Shown one piece after another: positions 1 through 7,437 of a stretch of DNA of 11,255 bases. The position numbers were made by a program, and so were the translations under genes. The stretch spans positions 1-11,255 of the forward strand of contig URZI01000020.1 of assembly GCA_900552385.1 (NCBI GenBank), given 5' to 3'. The notes under the pieces were generated by a model. It was not told the origin of the DNA, searched no databases, and saw only the letters and a list, made by a program, of their open reading frames with translations. Within the stretch, counting starts at the first letter, position 1, and each line of letters starts with the position of its first letter. Origin of the DNA: an uncultured Collinsella sp. Lineage in GTDB: Bacteria; Actinomycetota; Coriobacteriia; Coriobacteriales; Coriobacteriaceae.

Positions 1-41
1 ATGCCTAGTCTCGTGGGCTCGGAGATGTGTATAAGAGACAG
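1..41. other. Sequencing adapter remnant (Nextera Read 2 plus part of an i7 index)
   Basis: Bases 8-41 are identical to the 34-nt Nextera/Tn5 Read-2 adapter, ending in the 19-bp mosaic end at 23-41 (AGATGTGTATAAGAGACAG). Bases 1-7 (ATGCCTA) match the last seven bases of the i7 index I remember as N706. This is library-preparation sequence left at the contig end, not genome. The reverse strand of this stretch encodes a peptide ending YTSPSPRD, a tail known from adapter-contaminated protein entries, so no gene should be called across it. Genomic sequence starts at about base 42. Confidence 0.97.
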
Positions 42-667
42 CCCTGAAGGAGGAGAAGGTCCCCAAATATCTGGCCAAGATCATCGATGACGAGATTGTG
101 GCATGGCTTTCGTGGGACGCCGCACACCAGCCCGTCAAGATCGATATCGATCTGAGTCAGCTGGGGCACATTCGGAGCGCCGCTGCGCAAACGCGCGAAG
201 CGCTTTTGATCGACGAGGAACGCGAGGACGGCGCGTCCGCAGAAGCCGAGGCAGCGGACTCAGGGCAACCGGAAGCCGAGCCCGTAACCGACGCGATTGT
301 CGAACCGGTCGTGGCACCCATTCGGCAGGACTTGACCGACGAGCCGACCATATCCACCGAACAGTTTGGTGTCGTGGCACCGCTTCTTGCGCCGACGCCC
401 GCGTTCGCAGCTGCTGCGCCCGCTGACGCCACAAACGAACTCGCGCCTGCCGCAAACGCCTATCTCAGCGCACTGCTCGAGCACAACGCAGTACAGGCGG
501 AATCGGCGGTAGTGCAATCGGGGCAGAGCGAGGACATGCTCGTCGATACCATCAACGAGGCGCTCTTTGACCTGGTGGGCGACACCGTAATTGAATTTAG
601 CGCGGCAGGGCCGCAGATTATTGAGGACTACGAAGCAGACGTGAGAGGATACCTAGACCATGAGTGA
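42..667 (+). CDS. sngA: TerB-domain protein, C-terminal part (SngA-like), 5'-truncated
   Basis: This is an open frame entering from the contig edge; the frame is set by the codon at 44-46 and no true start is present. An in-frame GTG at 98 has no ribosome site and lies inside continuous coding sequence, so it is not taken as the start. About 207 residues remain. The first ~45 look like the end of a folded domain (KYLAKIIDDEIVAWLSWD). A long Ala/Glu/Pro-rich, probably disordered stretch follows. The last ~40 residues carry a conserved-looking block with INEALFDLVGDTVIE and IIEDYEADV, which resembles the end of the TerB-C region in TerB-N/TerB/TerB-C proteins. These proteins occur with a P-loop ATPase and an Lhr-like helicase, and in Shango anti-phage systems the TerB protein is SngA. 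The next two genes fit this. The stop overlaps the ATPase gene by 8 bp. The TerB core itself is not visible, so the family call leans on the C-terminal block and the neighbours. Confidence 0.68.
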
Positions 668-1964
668 TACCGCATCCGCAGCACCCCGCGTGCCCAAGCG
701 CGTCGCTGCCGTCATTCTCAACTCGCTCAAGGGCGGCGTGGTCCCGCGCATCGGCCTTCCTTACATCACCGTAGGGCGCGAGGTCGAGATCCGCGCCCTG
801 CTCACCGATCTGAGTCTCATTGCCGACGGTGGCGCAAGCTTCCGCTTTCTGGTCGGTCGCTACGGAGCCGGCAAGAGCTTTTTGCTCCAGACCATCCGCA
901 CGCACGCCATGGGCGAGGGATTCGTCGTCGCCGATGCCGACCTATCCCCTGAGCGCCGCCTGCAGGGCGGCCAGGGACAGGGCCTTGCCACCTACCGTGA
1001 GCTCATCCGTAACATATCGACTAAAACGCGCCCCGAGGGCGGTGCGCTCAACCTAATCCTCGATCGCTGGGTCGCCTCCTGTGCCGACGCCGACGAATCT
1101 GCCGTCAATGCCCAACTGGCCCCGCTCGAGGAAATGGTCCACGGCTTCGACTTCACCCGCATGCTCCACCGCTACCGCGCGGCCGTATCCGAGGGCGACG
1201 AAGAAGCTATGAGCCGCGTGACCAAATGGATTCGCGGCGAATACCGCACCAAGAGTGAGGCACGCGCTGAGCTGGGCTCCTCGACCATCATCAGCGATGA
1301 CGACTGGTACGACTACGTTAAGCTCATTGCACGCTTTTTGGTCTGCAGCGGCTACAAGGGTATGTTGGTGCTCATCGACGAGCTCGTGAATCTGTATAAG
1401 ATTCCCAACGCCATCACGCGCCAGTACAACTACGAGAAGATCCTGACCATGTACAACGACACGCTCCAGGGCAAGGCGCAGTACCTGGGCATGATCATGG
1501 GCGGCACGCCAACCTCCATCGAAGACCGCCGCCGCGGCGTGTTCTCCTACGAGGCCCTGCGCAGCCGACTCGCTCAAGGCCGCTTTGCACGCGAGGACCT
1601 TAAGGACATGCTCGCGCCCATCATCCGTCTGCAGCCACTCACCTACGAGGAGCTGCTGGTGCTGATCGAAAAACTCATGCAAATTCACGCCGGCTACTTT
1701 GGCTGGACGCCCACGCTTACCGAGAACGACTTGGTGGACTTCCTCAAGATCGAGTTCGGTCGTGTGGGAGCCGACACACATCTGACGCCGCGTGAAGTCA
1801 TTCGCGACTTTATCGAGCTGCTCGACATCCTATGCCAGAACCCCGACGCCAACGTAGCCGAGCTGCTGCAAAGCGTCGGCGGCGACGCGCTGGCGCCGGC
1901 AGCAGCAACAGGCGACACCGGCACCGCAGGCGGCGACCGTAACTTCGCCGAATTCACCATCTAA
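660..1964 (+). CDS. sngB: DUF2791/BrxD-like P-loop ATPase (SngB-like)
   Basis: The 434-residue protein has a Walker A motif GRYGAGKS at residues 66-73 (Lys72) and a Walker B MLVLIDEL at 235-242 (Asp240, Glu241). A GGTP turn at 281-284 is in sensor position, and arginines follow in LRSRL (300-304). This order and the N-terminal AVILNSLKGGVVP block resemble the DUF2791 ATPase family, which includes BrxD of BREX and the SngB subunit of Shango. The ATG at 660 overlaps the end of the TerB gene by 8 bp and has GAGAGG at 643-648, which implies translational coupling. The family is cytosolic and is thought to act with a partner helicase in sensing or processing foreign DNA; its exact reaction is not settled. 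The Ala/Gly-rich tail (about 410-430) looks unstructured. BREX is the alternative, but no pglX, pglZ or brxC is in view. The P-loop ATPase call is secure; the system assignment is inference. Confidence 0.86.
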   Translation: MSDTASAAPRVPKRVAAVILNSLKGGVVPRIGLPYITVGREVEIRALLTDLSLIADGGASFRFLVGRYGAGKSFLLQTIRTHAMGEGFVVADADLSPERRLQGGQGQGLATYRELIRNISTKTRPEGGALNLILDRWVASCADADESAVNAQLAPLEEMVHGFDFTRMLHRYRAAVSEGDEEAMSRVTKWIRGEYRTKSEARAELGSSTIISDDDWYDYVKLIARFLVCSGYKGMLVLIDELVNLYKIPNAITRQYNYEKILTMYNDTLQGKAQYLGMIMGGTPTSIEDRRRGVFSYEALRSRLAQGRFAREDLKDMLAPIIRLQPLTYEELLVLIEKLMQIHAGYFGWTPTLTENDLVDFLKIEFGRVGADTHLTPREVIRDFIELLDILCQNPDANVAELLQSVGGDALAPAAATGDTGTAGGDRNFAEFTI

Positions 1965-2068
1965 CCTACCAAAAAGGGATAGGTTTATTTTGGCAGGTTT
2001 TATCTGGGCAAACGTTGAAGCGGTAATGCAGCAAGCCACTGCCCGCCGCGTTGAGAGATTCGCTTTTG

Positions 2069-2083
2069 AAAGGAGGCCTCGTG
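2069..2083 (+). promoter_or_regulatory. Ribosome binding site that fixes the helicase start at GTG 2081
   Basis: The run AAAGGAGG at 2069-2076 is nearly perfect anti-Shine-Dalgarno sequence, 4 nt before GTG at 2081. The longer reading from TTG at 2051 would place this site inside the coding region and has no ribosome site of its own, so GTG 2081 is chosen. Confidence 0.8.
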
Positions 2084-4525
2084 AACGCCTTTGACCGCTA
2101 CGCCCCGTTTATCCAAGACTTCATCTACTCCCACGATTGGGAGAGCCTGCGCTCCATCCAGGTTGCGGCGGCAGATGCCATCTTCAACACGCAAGACAAT
2201 GTGCTCCTGACGGCCTCCACGGCATCTGGCAAAACCGAGGCAGCCTTCTTTCCCATCCTGACCGAGTTTTGGGAGAACCCGCCCGCAAGCGTGGGCGCCC
2301 TCTACATTGGCCCCCTCAAGGCGCTCATCAATGACCAATTCGTCCGCCTCAACGATCTGTGCGAAGAAGCCGATATCCCTGTCTGGCACTGGCATGGCGA
2401 TGTCTCGCAGTCGCACAAGGCTAAGCTCATCAAAAAACCGAGCGGCATCTTGCAGATTACGCCCGAGTCACTCGAGGCGCTCCTGATCCATAAGCACATG
2501 GCGATCCCTCGTATGTTCTGCGACCTGCGCTATGTGGTTATCGACGAAGTCCATTCGCTCATGCGCGGCGACCGCGGCGGGCAGACGCTCTGCCTTATCG
2601 AGCGGCTCTCGCGCATGGCAGGCGTGCAGCCCCGCCGCATCGGTCTGTCGGCAACCATCGGCGACCCCGAGCGCACGGGCACCTTCCTGTCGCAGGGGAC
2701 GGGACGCAACTGCGTCATCCCACGTTTTGAGGAGCCGCGCCGCGTGTGGCGCATCTCCATGGAGCACTTCTACAACTCGGGTCCCCAGGCGCAGCAGCGA
2801 GGATTCGCGAGTACAGGTCCGCAGGAAGCCGAAGTGCTCGCATGCGAGCGCATCGAGGCGGTGGCGCCCACGGCACTGCCCGCCGGCGCCCAAGACATGC
2901 GTCACAGCGGGCAGCTCACACAAGAGGAGCGCCGTCAACGTCGTGAGCGGGCACGGGGCAAGGCCGCTCCCAAAGACCGTCGCACTTCCTCGGCCCCCGA
3001 GGGCGAAGTCGACATCCCACGAGCGACCGAGCAGGCGCTTCTCAACCCCACCGACACGGCGCCCGACAACGCCGACCCCGGTATGGGCTATATCTTTGAG
3101 CATACGCGCGGCCGCAAGTGCCTGGTCTTTGCCAACTCGCGCGAGGAGGCAGAGGCCGTGTGCTCCATGCTGCGCAGCTACTGCGAAAGTCGACACGAGC
3201 CCGACCGCTTTCTAATCCATCACGGCAACCTTTCGGCATCGCTGCGCGAGACGGCCGAGGAGCTCATGCGCGACGAGGAGCAGACGCAGACAACCGTCAC
3301 CACCTCTACGCTGGAGCTCGGTATCGATATCGGCCGCCTGGAGCGCGCCTTCCAGATTGACGCGCCGTTTACCGTCAGCTCCTTTTTGCAGCGCATGGGG
3401 CGCACGGGACGCCGCGACCTTCCGCCCGAGATGTGGTTTGTCATGCGCGAGGAAGAACCCGAGCCGCGCACGATGATGCCCGAAACCATTCCCTGGAAGC
3501 TCCTGCAGGGTATCGCGCTCGTACAACTCTATCGCGAGGAAAAGTGGGTCGAGCCGCCCGAGCTCGATCGACTCCCCTACAGCCTGCTCTATCACCAGAC
3601 TATGTCGACCCTCGCCAGCACCGGCGAGCTCACGCCGGCCGAACTTGCCCAACGCGTGCTCACGCTCAGTTATTTCCACCGCGTCTCAGCCGATGACTAT
3701 CGCGTACTGCTGCGCCACCTCATCAAGATCGACCACATCCAGGTCACCGAGGGCGGCGGGCTGATCGTGGGTCTCGCGGGCGAGCGCATCATCAACAACT
3801 TTAAGTTCTACGCCGTGTTCCAGGAAAACGAGGAGTTCACCGTTCGCAGCGAGTCGGCCGAGCTGGGCACGATCGTCAATCCGCCCCCGCCCGGTGAGCG
3901 CATCGCCATCGCCGGACACTGCTGGATTGTCGAGGAAGTGGACTGGAAGCGCCACACTGTCTTTGCCACGCAGGTCAAGGGCCGGGTGCCGGCCTACTTT
4001 GGCGACTGCCCCGGAGACATCAATACGCATGTACTCGAGCGCATGCGCAAAGCGCTCAACGAGCATGCGGCATATCCGTATCTCATGGGCAACGCACGGG
4101 CACGTCTTGCACAGGCTCGCCATACGGCCGAGATTTCGGGCGCGGGGGCCAAGCCGCTCATTAACCTGGGCGGCGACACCTGGGTGCTCTTCCCCTGGCT
4201 GGGCAGCTACGCCTTTTTGGCGCTCGAGCGCTTGCTTAAGATTAAATGCGCCGCAAAGCTGGGCCTTCGCGGGCTCGATCCGTCGCGTCCATACTTTATG
4301 CAGTTCAAGATGAAGGCCGACAAGGAGACGTTCTTTGAGGTGCTCGCAGCCGAGGCCGAAAAGGACTTCGACCCCATCGAGCTCGTCTATCCCGGCGAGG
4401 TACCTTACTTTGATCGGTACGACGAGTTTGTTCCCGAAGAGCTCGTGCGCAAAGGCTTCGCCGAAGGTGTGCTCGACATCGAAGGCATGAAGCAGCGTGT
4501 CCGCAGCTGGCGCGACCACGCCTAA
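2081..4525 (+). CDS. sngC: Lhr-like DEVH-box superfamily 2 helicase (SngC-like)
   Basis: From GTG 2081 the protein has 814 residues. RecA lobe 1 carries Walker A TASGKT at 47-52 (Lys51), ITPES at 126-130, the DEVH box at 155-158 and LSAT at 189-192. Lobe 2 carries LVFANS at 348-353, LELGIDIGR at 411-419 and QRMGRTGRR at 437-445 with the arginine fingers. All motifs needed for ATP hydrolysis and strand translocation are intact. About 360 residues follow, as in Lhr-type helicases with winged-helix and C-terminal accessory domains. Between the lobes (about 235-335) is a long charged, low-complexity insert with RQRRERARGK, probably a disordered nucleic-acid-contacting linker. It sits downstream of the ATPase after a 116-bp gap. 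Such helicases appear as BrxHI in BREX and SngC in Shango; the TerB gene favours Shango. It ends 26 bp from a convergent gene. The helicase call is very secure; the defence role is inferred from context. Confidence 0.9.
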   Translation: MNAFDRYAPFIQDFIYSHDWESLRSIQVAAADAIFNTQDNVLLTASTASGKTEAAFFPILTEFWENPPASVGALYIGPLKALINDQFVRLNDLCEEADIPVWHWHGDVSQSHKAKLIKKPSGILQITPESLEALLIHKHMAIPRMFCDLRYVVIDEVHSLMRGDRGGQTLCLIERLSRMAGVQPRRIGLSATIGDPERTGTFLSQGTGRNCVIPRFEEPRRVWRISMEHFYNSGPQAQQRGFASTGPQEAEVLACERIEAVAPTALPAGAQDMRHSGQLTQEERRQRRERARGKAAPKDRRTSSAPEGEVDIPRATEQALLNPTDTAPDNADPGMGYIFEHTRGRKCLVFANSREEAEAVCSMLRSYCESRHEPDRFLIHHGNLSASLRETAEELMRDEEQTQTTVTTSTLELGIDIGRLERAFQIDAPFTVSSFLQRMGRTGRRDLPPEMWFVMREEEPEPRTMMPETIPWKLLQGIALVQLYREEKWVEPPELDRLPYSLLYHQTMSTLASTGELTPAELAQRVLTLSYFHRVSADDYRVLLRHLIKIDHIQVTEGGGLIVGLAGERIINNFKFYAVFQENEEFTVRSESAELGTIVNPPPPGERIAIAGHCWIVEEVDWKRHTVFATQVKGRVPAYFGDCPGDINTHVLERMRKALNEHAAYPYLMGNARARLAQARHTAEISGAGAKPLINLGGDTWVLFPWLGSYAFLALERLLKIKCAAKLGLRGLDPSRPYFMQFKMKADKETFFEVLAAEAEKDFDPIELVYPGEVPYFDRYDEFVPEELVRKGFAEGVLDIEGMKQRVRSWRDHA

Positions 4526-4551
4526 GACCAGTCTTTTTGGGACGGGGAGAC

Positions 4552-5430
4552 TTACTTGTCGTGAAGGACGGTGCCGAGGAAGTCGGTGTCGAAGGGCACA
4601 GCTTCGGCAAAGGCGTAGTCGCCGTCGCTGGCGATGAGTAGATAATTCTCCTCGCCGCCGAACTCCGTATCGCCACAAGGCACCACCCAGGCGCGAGCGA
4701 ACACCTCGAGTGCCGTGGCAACGCAATCGCGCAGGAACGTCACATCGCTCCCCTCGTTTGCGCTCACGATATTGGCCACGTAGATACCCCCGGGGTTCAG
4801 GCCGCCCCGCACTAGACGCAACGCCTCAACGGTCGCCAGCTCGCGCACGGGCTCGGCACCGCCAAAGCAATCGCTCACGACCACGTCGTAGCGACGATGG
4901 CCCACGCTCGTCACACCCAGATACGAGCGAGCCTCAGCGGTTATCACCCGCAGGCGATCGCCCGCCGCGCGCTCCAGCTCGTCTAGGTAGAACCAGCGGC
5001 GCGCCAGGCGCGTAATCTCTCCGTCATACTCGATGACGTCCATGCGCAAGCCCTCGTGCGACATCAGCGCGAACTTGGGATAGGCAAACCCACCACCGCC
5101 CATCATAAGCATGCGGTCGATACCGTGACCATAAGCGTCACGCATCGCGCCCTCGGCCTCAAACACATCGTCAAACGCACGATAGTACGCAAAGATGGGC
5201 TCTGCCCAACGCTCGCCAACGTAGCTTGCGCTTTGGTAGACGCCGCCTTGCACCAACACGCGAATCTCATCGCCGCGTTCATCGTGCACGCGCTTTACAC
5301 GCGCCAACCCATTGCGGGTTCGCGCAACCTGCAGACAGGCAGCACGAACAGCAACGGCGGCCGCACCAAGCGCCGCGGCTCCCAGGGCAACGCCGGCAAC
5401 GACGCCGGCAGAAACACTTGGCTTGTTCAT
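4552..5430 (-). CDS. Membrane-anchored spermidine-synthase-fold protein (SpeE-like, probably not an aminopropyltransferase)
   Basis: The 292-residue protein begins with a hydrophobic Ala/Val/Gly segment at about 8-33, a likely single membrane anchor. A Rossmann core of the spermidine synthase/PMT type follows: glycine loop LMMGGGGFAYPK (108-119), acidic ribose-binding EYD (134-136), AEARSYL (165-171) and YDVVVSDCFGG (181-191). Relative to true spermidine synthases, GGGDG has become GGGGF, GDGR has become AEAR, and DSTDP has become DCFGG. The position of the catalytic Asp in that last motif is therefore Gly190. This suggests a nucleoside-binding or methyltransferase-like role, not polyamine synthesis; the substrate is unknown. 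Its ATG follows the Elp3 stop directly (TAGATG), and its ribosome site AAGGAG lies in the last Elp3 codons, so the two are tightly coupled. The coupling may mean a shared physiological role, but that is not shown by sequence. Confidence 0.75.
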   Translation of the reverse strand: MNKPSVSAGVVAGVALGAAALGAAAVAVRAACLQVARTRNGLARVKRVHDERGDEIRVLVQGGVYQSASYVGERWAEPIFAYYRAFDDVFEAEGAMRDAYGHGIDRMLMMGGGGFAYPKFALMSHEGLRMDVIEYDGEITRLARRWFYLDELERAAGDRLRVITAEARSYLGVTSVGHRRYDVVVSDCFGGAEPVRELATVEALRLVRGGLNPGGIYVANIVSANEGSDVTFLRDCVATALEVFARAWVVPCGDTEFGGEENYLLIASDGDYAFAEAVPFDTDFLGTVLHDK

Positions 5431-7338
5431 CTAGAGCTCCTTTTGCAGATAGAGACCATGGTCGCAAAAACCCAGGTGACGATAGTACTCGCGCGTACCA
5501 ATTGCGCTGATCACGTTGATGTGCGTATAGCCCGCGTCCCGAGCAATATGGCATGCACGCTCCACCAGCGACCGACCCAGTCCATGGTGCTGGGCCGCCT
5601 GGCCCTGATCACCAACGCGTGCCGCCATGCCATACACGTGCACCTCGCGAATCATCGCCTCGTCCGGCGTCGTCGGCAACTCGTCCGCATGCGCGGCAAC
5701 AAACGAATGGTCGGGCAGCGACAACCGCAAAAAGCCCGCGATCTTGCCCTGCGGCGTCACCCACTGCAAAAAGCGCTCGTGCGTCACCGGCGTCTCGTAC
5801 GCCACCTCCTCGTCAAGGGTCAGCTCATCCAAGTCGGCGCCCGCCGTGCTGATCTCGCGATAGCGAATCTCGCGCACCGTCGCACCGTCACCCCGAGCAG
5901 CTAGGCGGTTCTCAACGAGCTGACGCAGGTTGGGTTTCTTGTTGCCCACCATAATGTCGTCGGAACTAAAGTCGCGGATCATGCGACTGATACGGCAGAA
6001 CGCCGGCGTCACCACGATGTCGTCGGCCAGCACATCGAGCAGCTCTTCCTCGGTATAGGGACGCCACTCGCCGCGCTCATAGCAGCCCACCAGACGCGAG
6101 CCCTCGATGAGCGCACACGGATAGACCTTGACCTCGTCGGGCATAAAGGCGCCCTCGGTCATAAAGTGTTCGTAGTCGAGCTTGTCCCCCTCGGGCGCGG
6201 CGCCCAGCAAGTTAAGCATAAAATGCGCGTGGATCTTAAAGCCAAACAGGCGCGCAAGCGAAAACGCCCGTTCAATCTGCGCCACCGAAATGCGACGCTC
6301 GTTGATATCGAGCAGGTGCTGGTCGAGGCTCTGGATACCCATCTGGATCTTGGTGCAGCCCAGGCGGCGGATGAGCGTAAGCGCCTGCGGCGTTACGGCA
6401 TCGGGGCGCGTCTCGATAACGAGTCCCACCACGCGATGCTTCGCCGTCTCGTTGATGCGCTGCTGACGCTCGAGCTCCTCCATCGTTGCCGTCTGCCACT
6501 CAGTGACCTCGCCCCACGGCGTACCGGGACCGTACAGACGACGCACCGCACGGTTATAGCCGCCCACGGCAGCATCCACACGCCCCTGCTCGTCGGCAAC
6601 GCCGGCAGCAAGCTCGACCTCGTCTGTCGCAATGCCGGCGGCCCGATAGCGCTCACGGCGCTCTGCTACCACAGGCGGCAGGGCATCGGCGGGAGCGTCA
6701 TCGAGCAGACGCCCCGCCTCGGCACGGCTGATGCCCGGACGTGCCAACATGGGGTTGGCCGCCACGCCGGCGACGGCATCGTCATTGAGCGCGCGGAAGA
6801 GCTCCGACATAAACCATGTCTGATAGCCTTCCGGATAGTCGCTCCAGGTACCGCCAAGCACAATGAGCTCGATCTTATCGGTCGCATGCCCCATCTGCGA
6901 AAGCGCCGTCAAACGGGCGCTCACCTGCAGATACGGGTCAAAGCAATTTTGCTCCGCACGGACGCATGCCGGCTCGGCGTGCAGATAGCTCTTGGGCATG
7001 CGCAGATCGTTGGGGCAAAACAGGCAATCGCCCGAGCATGGCCAGGGCTTGGTAATGACGGTAATGGTCGCCACGCCCGAGGCCGTTCGGCGCGGCTTCA
7101 TACGCAGGACCTGCAGCAGTTGACGCTCCAGATCGGAATCGACATTCCACGCAGCCCACCGAACCGGCTCCTCACGTTTAACCCGCTGGTAGAACGGCAG
7201 CAGACGGCGCTTGGCCAAATCGCGTTTGTCGGCACCCTCACGGCGCGCCTCGGCATGTATCAGTTTGACGAGCGCTTTGTCGTCCACGGTCTCGCCGCGA
7301 CGCAGGGCCTCGAGTATGTTCAAGATAATCTGTTCCAT
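5431..7338 (-). CDS. elp3: Elp3-type tRNA U34 carboxymethylation enzyme (radical SAM + GNAT)
   Basis: The 635-residue protein has a radical SAM domain with the CX3CX2C iron-sulfur motif PCSGDCLFCP (Cys101, Cys105, Cys108). Elp3 signatures follow: KIELIVLGGTWSDYP (155-169), VIETRPD (307-313), MGIQSL (333-338), a KVYPC block (404-408) and NLRQL (470-474). The C-terminal GNAT domain carries IREVHVYG (563-570), HHGLGRSLVE (584-593) and GTREYYRHLGF (614-624). Known Elp3 proteins use SAM radical chemistry and acetyl-CoA to install cm5 on wobble uridine 34; bacterial Elp3 acts without the other Elongator subunits. Compared with yeast Elp3 there is an insert of about 100 residues at roughly 187-290, containing two acidic Ala-rich segments. 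The ATG at 7338 has only GGGGAC before it, so initiation may be weak or near-leaderless. The downstream SpeE-like gene is coupled to it. Confidence 0.93.
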   Translation of the reverse strand: MEQIILNILEALRRGETVDDKALVKLIHAEARREGADKRDLAKRRLLPFYQRVKREEPVRWAAWNVDSDLERQLLQVLRMKPRRTASGVATITVITKPWPCSGDCLFCPNDLRMPKSYLHAEPACVRAEQNCFDPYLQVSARLTALSQMGHATDKIELIVLGGTWSDYPEGYQTWFMSELFRALNDDAVAGVAANPMLARPGISRAEAGRLLDDAPADALPPVVAERRERYRAAGIATDEVELAAGVADEQGRVDAAVGGYNRAVRRLYGPGTPWGEVTEWQTATMEELERQQRINETAKHRVVGLVIETRPDAVTPQALTLIRRLGCTKIQMGIQSLDQHLLDINERRISVAQIERAFSLARLFGFKIHAHFMLNLLGAAPEGDKLDYEHFMTEGAFMPDEVKVYPCALIEGSRLVGCYERGEWRPYTEEELLDVLADDIVVTPAFCRISRMIRDFSSDDIMVGNKKPNLRQLVENRLAARGDGATVREIRYREISTAGADLDELTLDEEVAYETPVTHERFLQWVTPQGKIAGFLRLSLPDHSFVAAHADELPTTPDEAMIREVHVYGMAARVGDQGQAAQHHGLGRSLVERACHIARDAGYTHINVISAIGTREYYRHLGFCDHGLYLQKEL

Positions 7339-7344
7339 GTCCCC

Positions 7345-7350
7345 ATTGTA
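7345..7350 (-). promoter_or_regulatory. elp3: Possible -10 element for elp3 (near-leaderless start)
   Basis: On the minus strand TACAAT (5 of 6 to the TATAAT consensus) lies 6 nt before the elp3 ATG, the spacing expected if transcription starts at the start codon. No convincing -35 is seen because the terminator hairpin occupies that position. The lack of a good ribosome site fits a leaderless message, but the call rests on a single hexamer. Confidence 0.3.
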
Positions 7351-7356
7351 AAGGCA

Positions 7357-7390
7357 AAGGCGCCGGAGCCGATCTCGGCTTCGGCGCCTT
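7357..7390 (-). terminator. Strong hairpin terminator after the XRE/DUF4097 operon
   Basis: The arms 7357-7372 and 7375-7390 form an inverted repeat of 16 pairs with one G-U wobble and almost no loop, starting AAGGCGCC and ending GGCGCCTT. It lies 47 bp past the DUF4097 stop in the direction of transcription. It is followed on the minus strand by TTTGCCTTT, a broken T-tract, so it resembles an intrinsic terminator with a weak U-run. It also separates this operon from elp3, which starts 19 bp further on. Confidence 0.65.
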
Positions 7391-7437
7391 CATCAAAGAG
7401 CGCGTCTATATCTTCGCCTAGGCTTTTGTCTGCCTCA

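Noticed and set aside
5..190. Minus-strand ORF ending in YTSPSPRD
   Set aside because: Its end is translated adapter sequence and it lies antisense to the TerB-domain gene.
660..4525. BREX locus (BrxD plus BrxHI)
   Set aside because: Both families occur in BREX, but no methyltransferase, PglZ or BrxC gene is present in view and the first gene resembles TerB-C; Shango fits better. Sequence upstream of the contig end could change this.
4524..4552. Terminator between the convergent helicase and SpeE-like genes
   Set aside because: AAGAC-CA-GTCTTTTT has too small a loop for its 5-bp stem, and AGTCT/AGACT has only 5 bp with a 13-nt loop. A T-run is present but neither hairpin is convincing.
3686..4726. 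Minus-strand ORF of 346 codons
   Set aside because: It is antisense to the helicase and runs into the SpeE-like gene; the helicase frame holds all conserved motifs.
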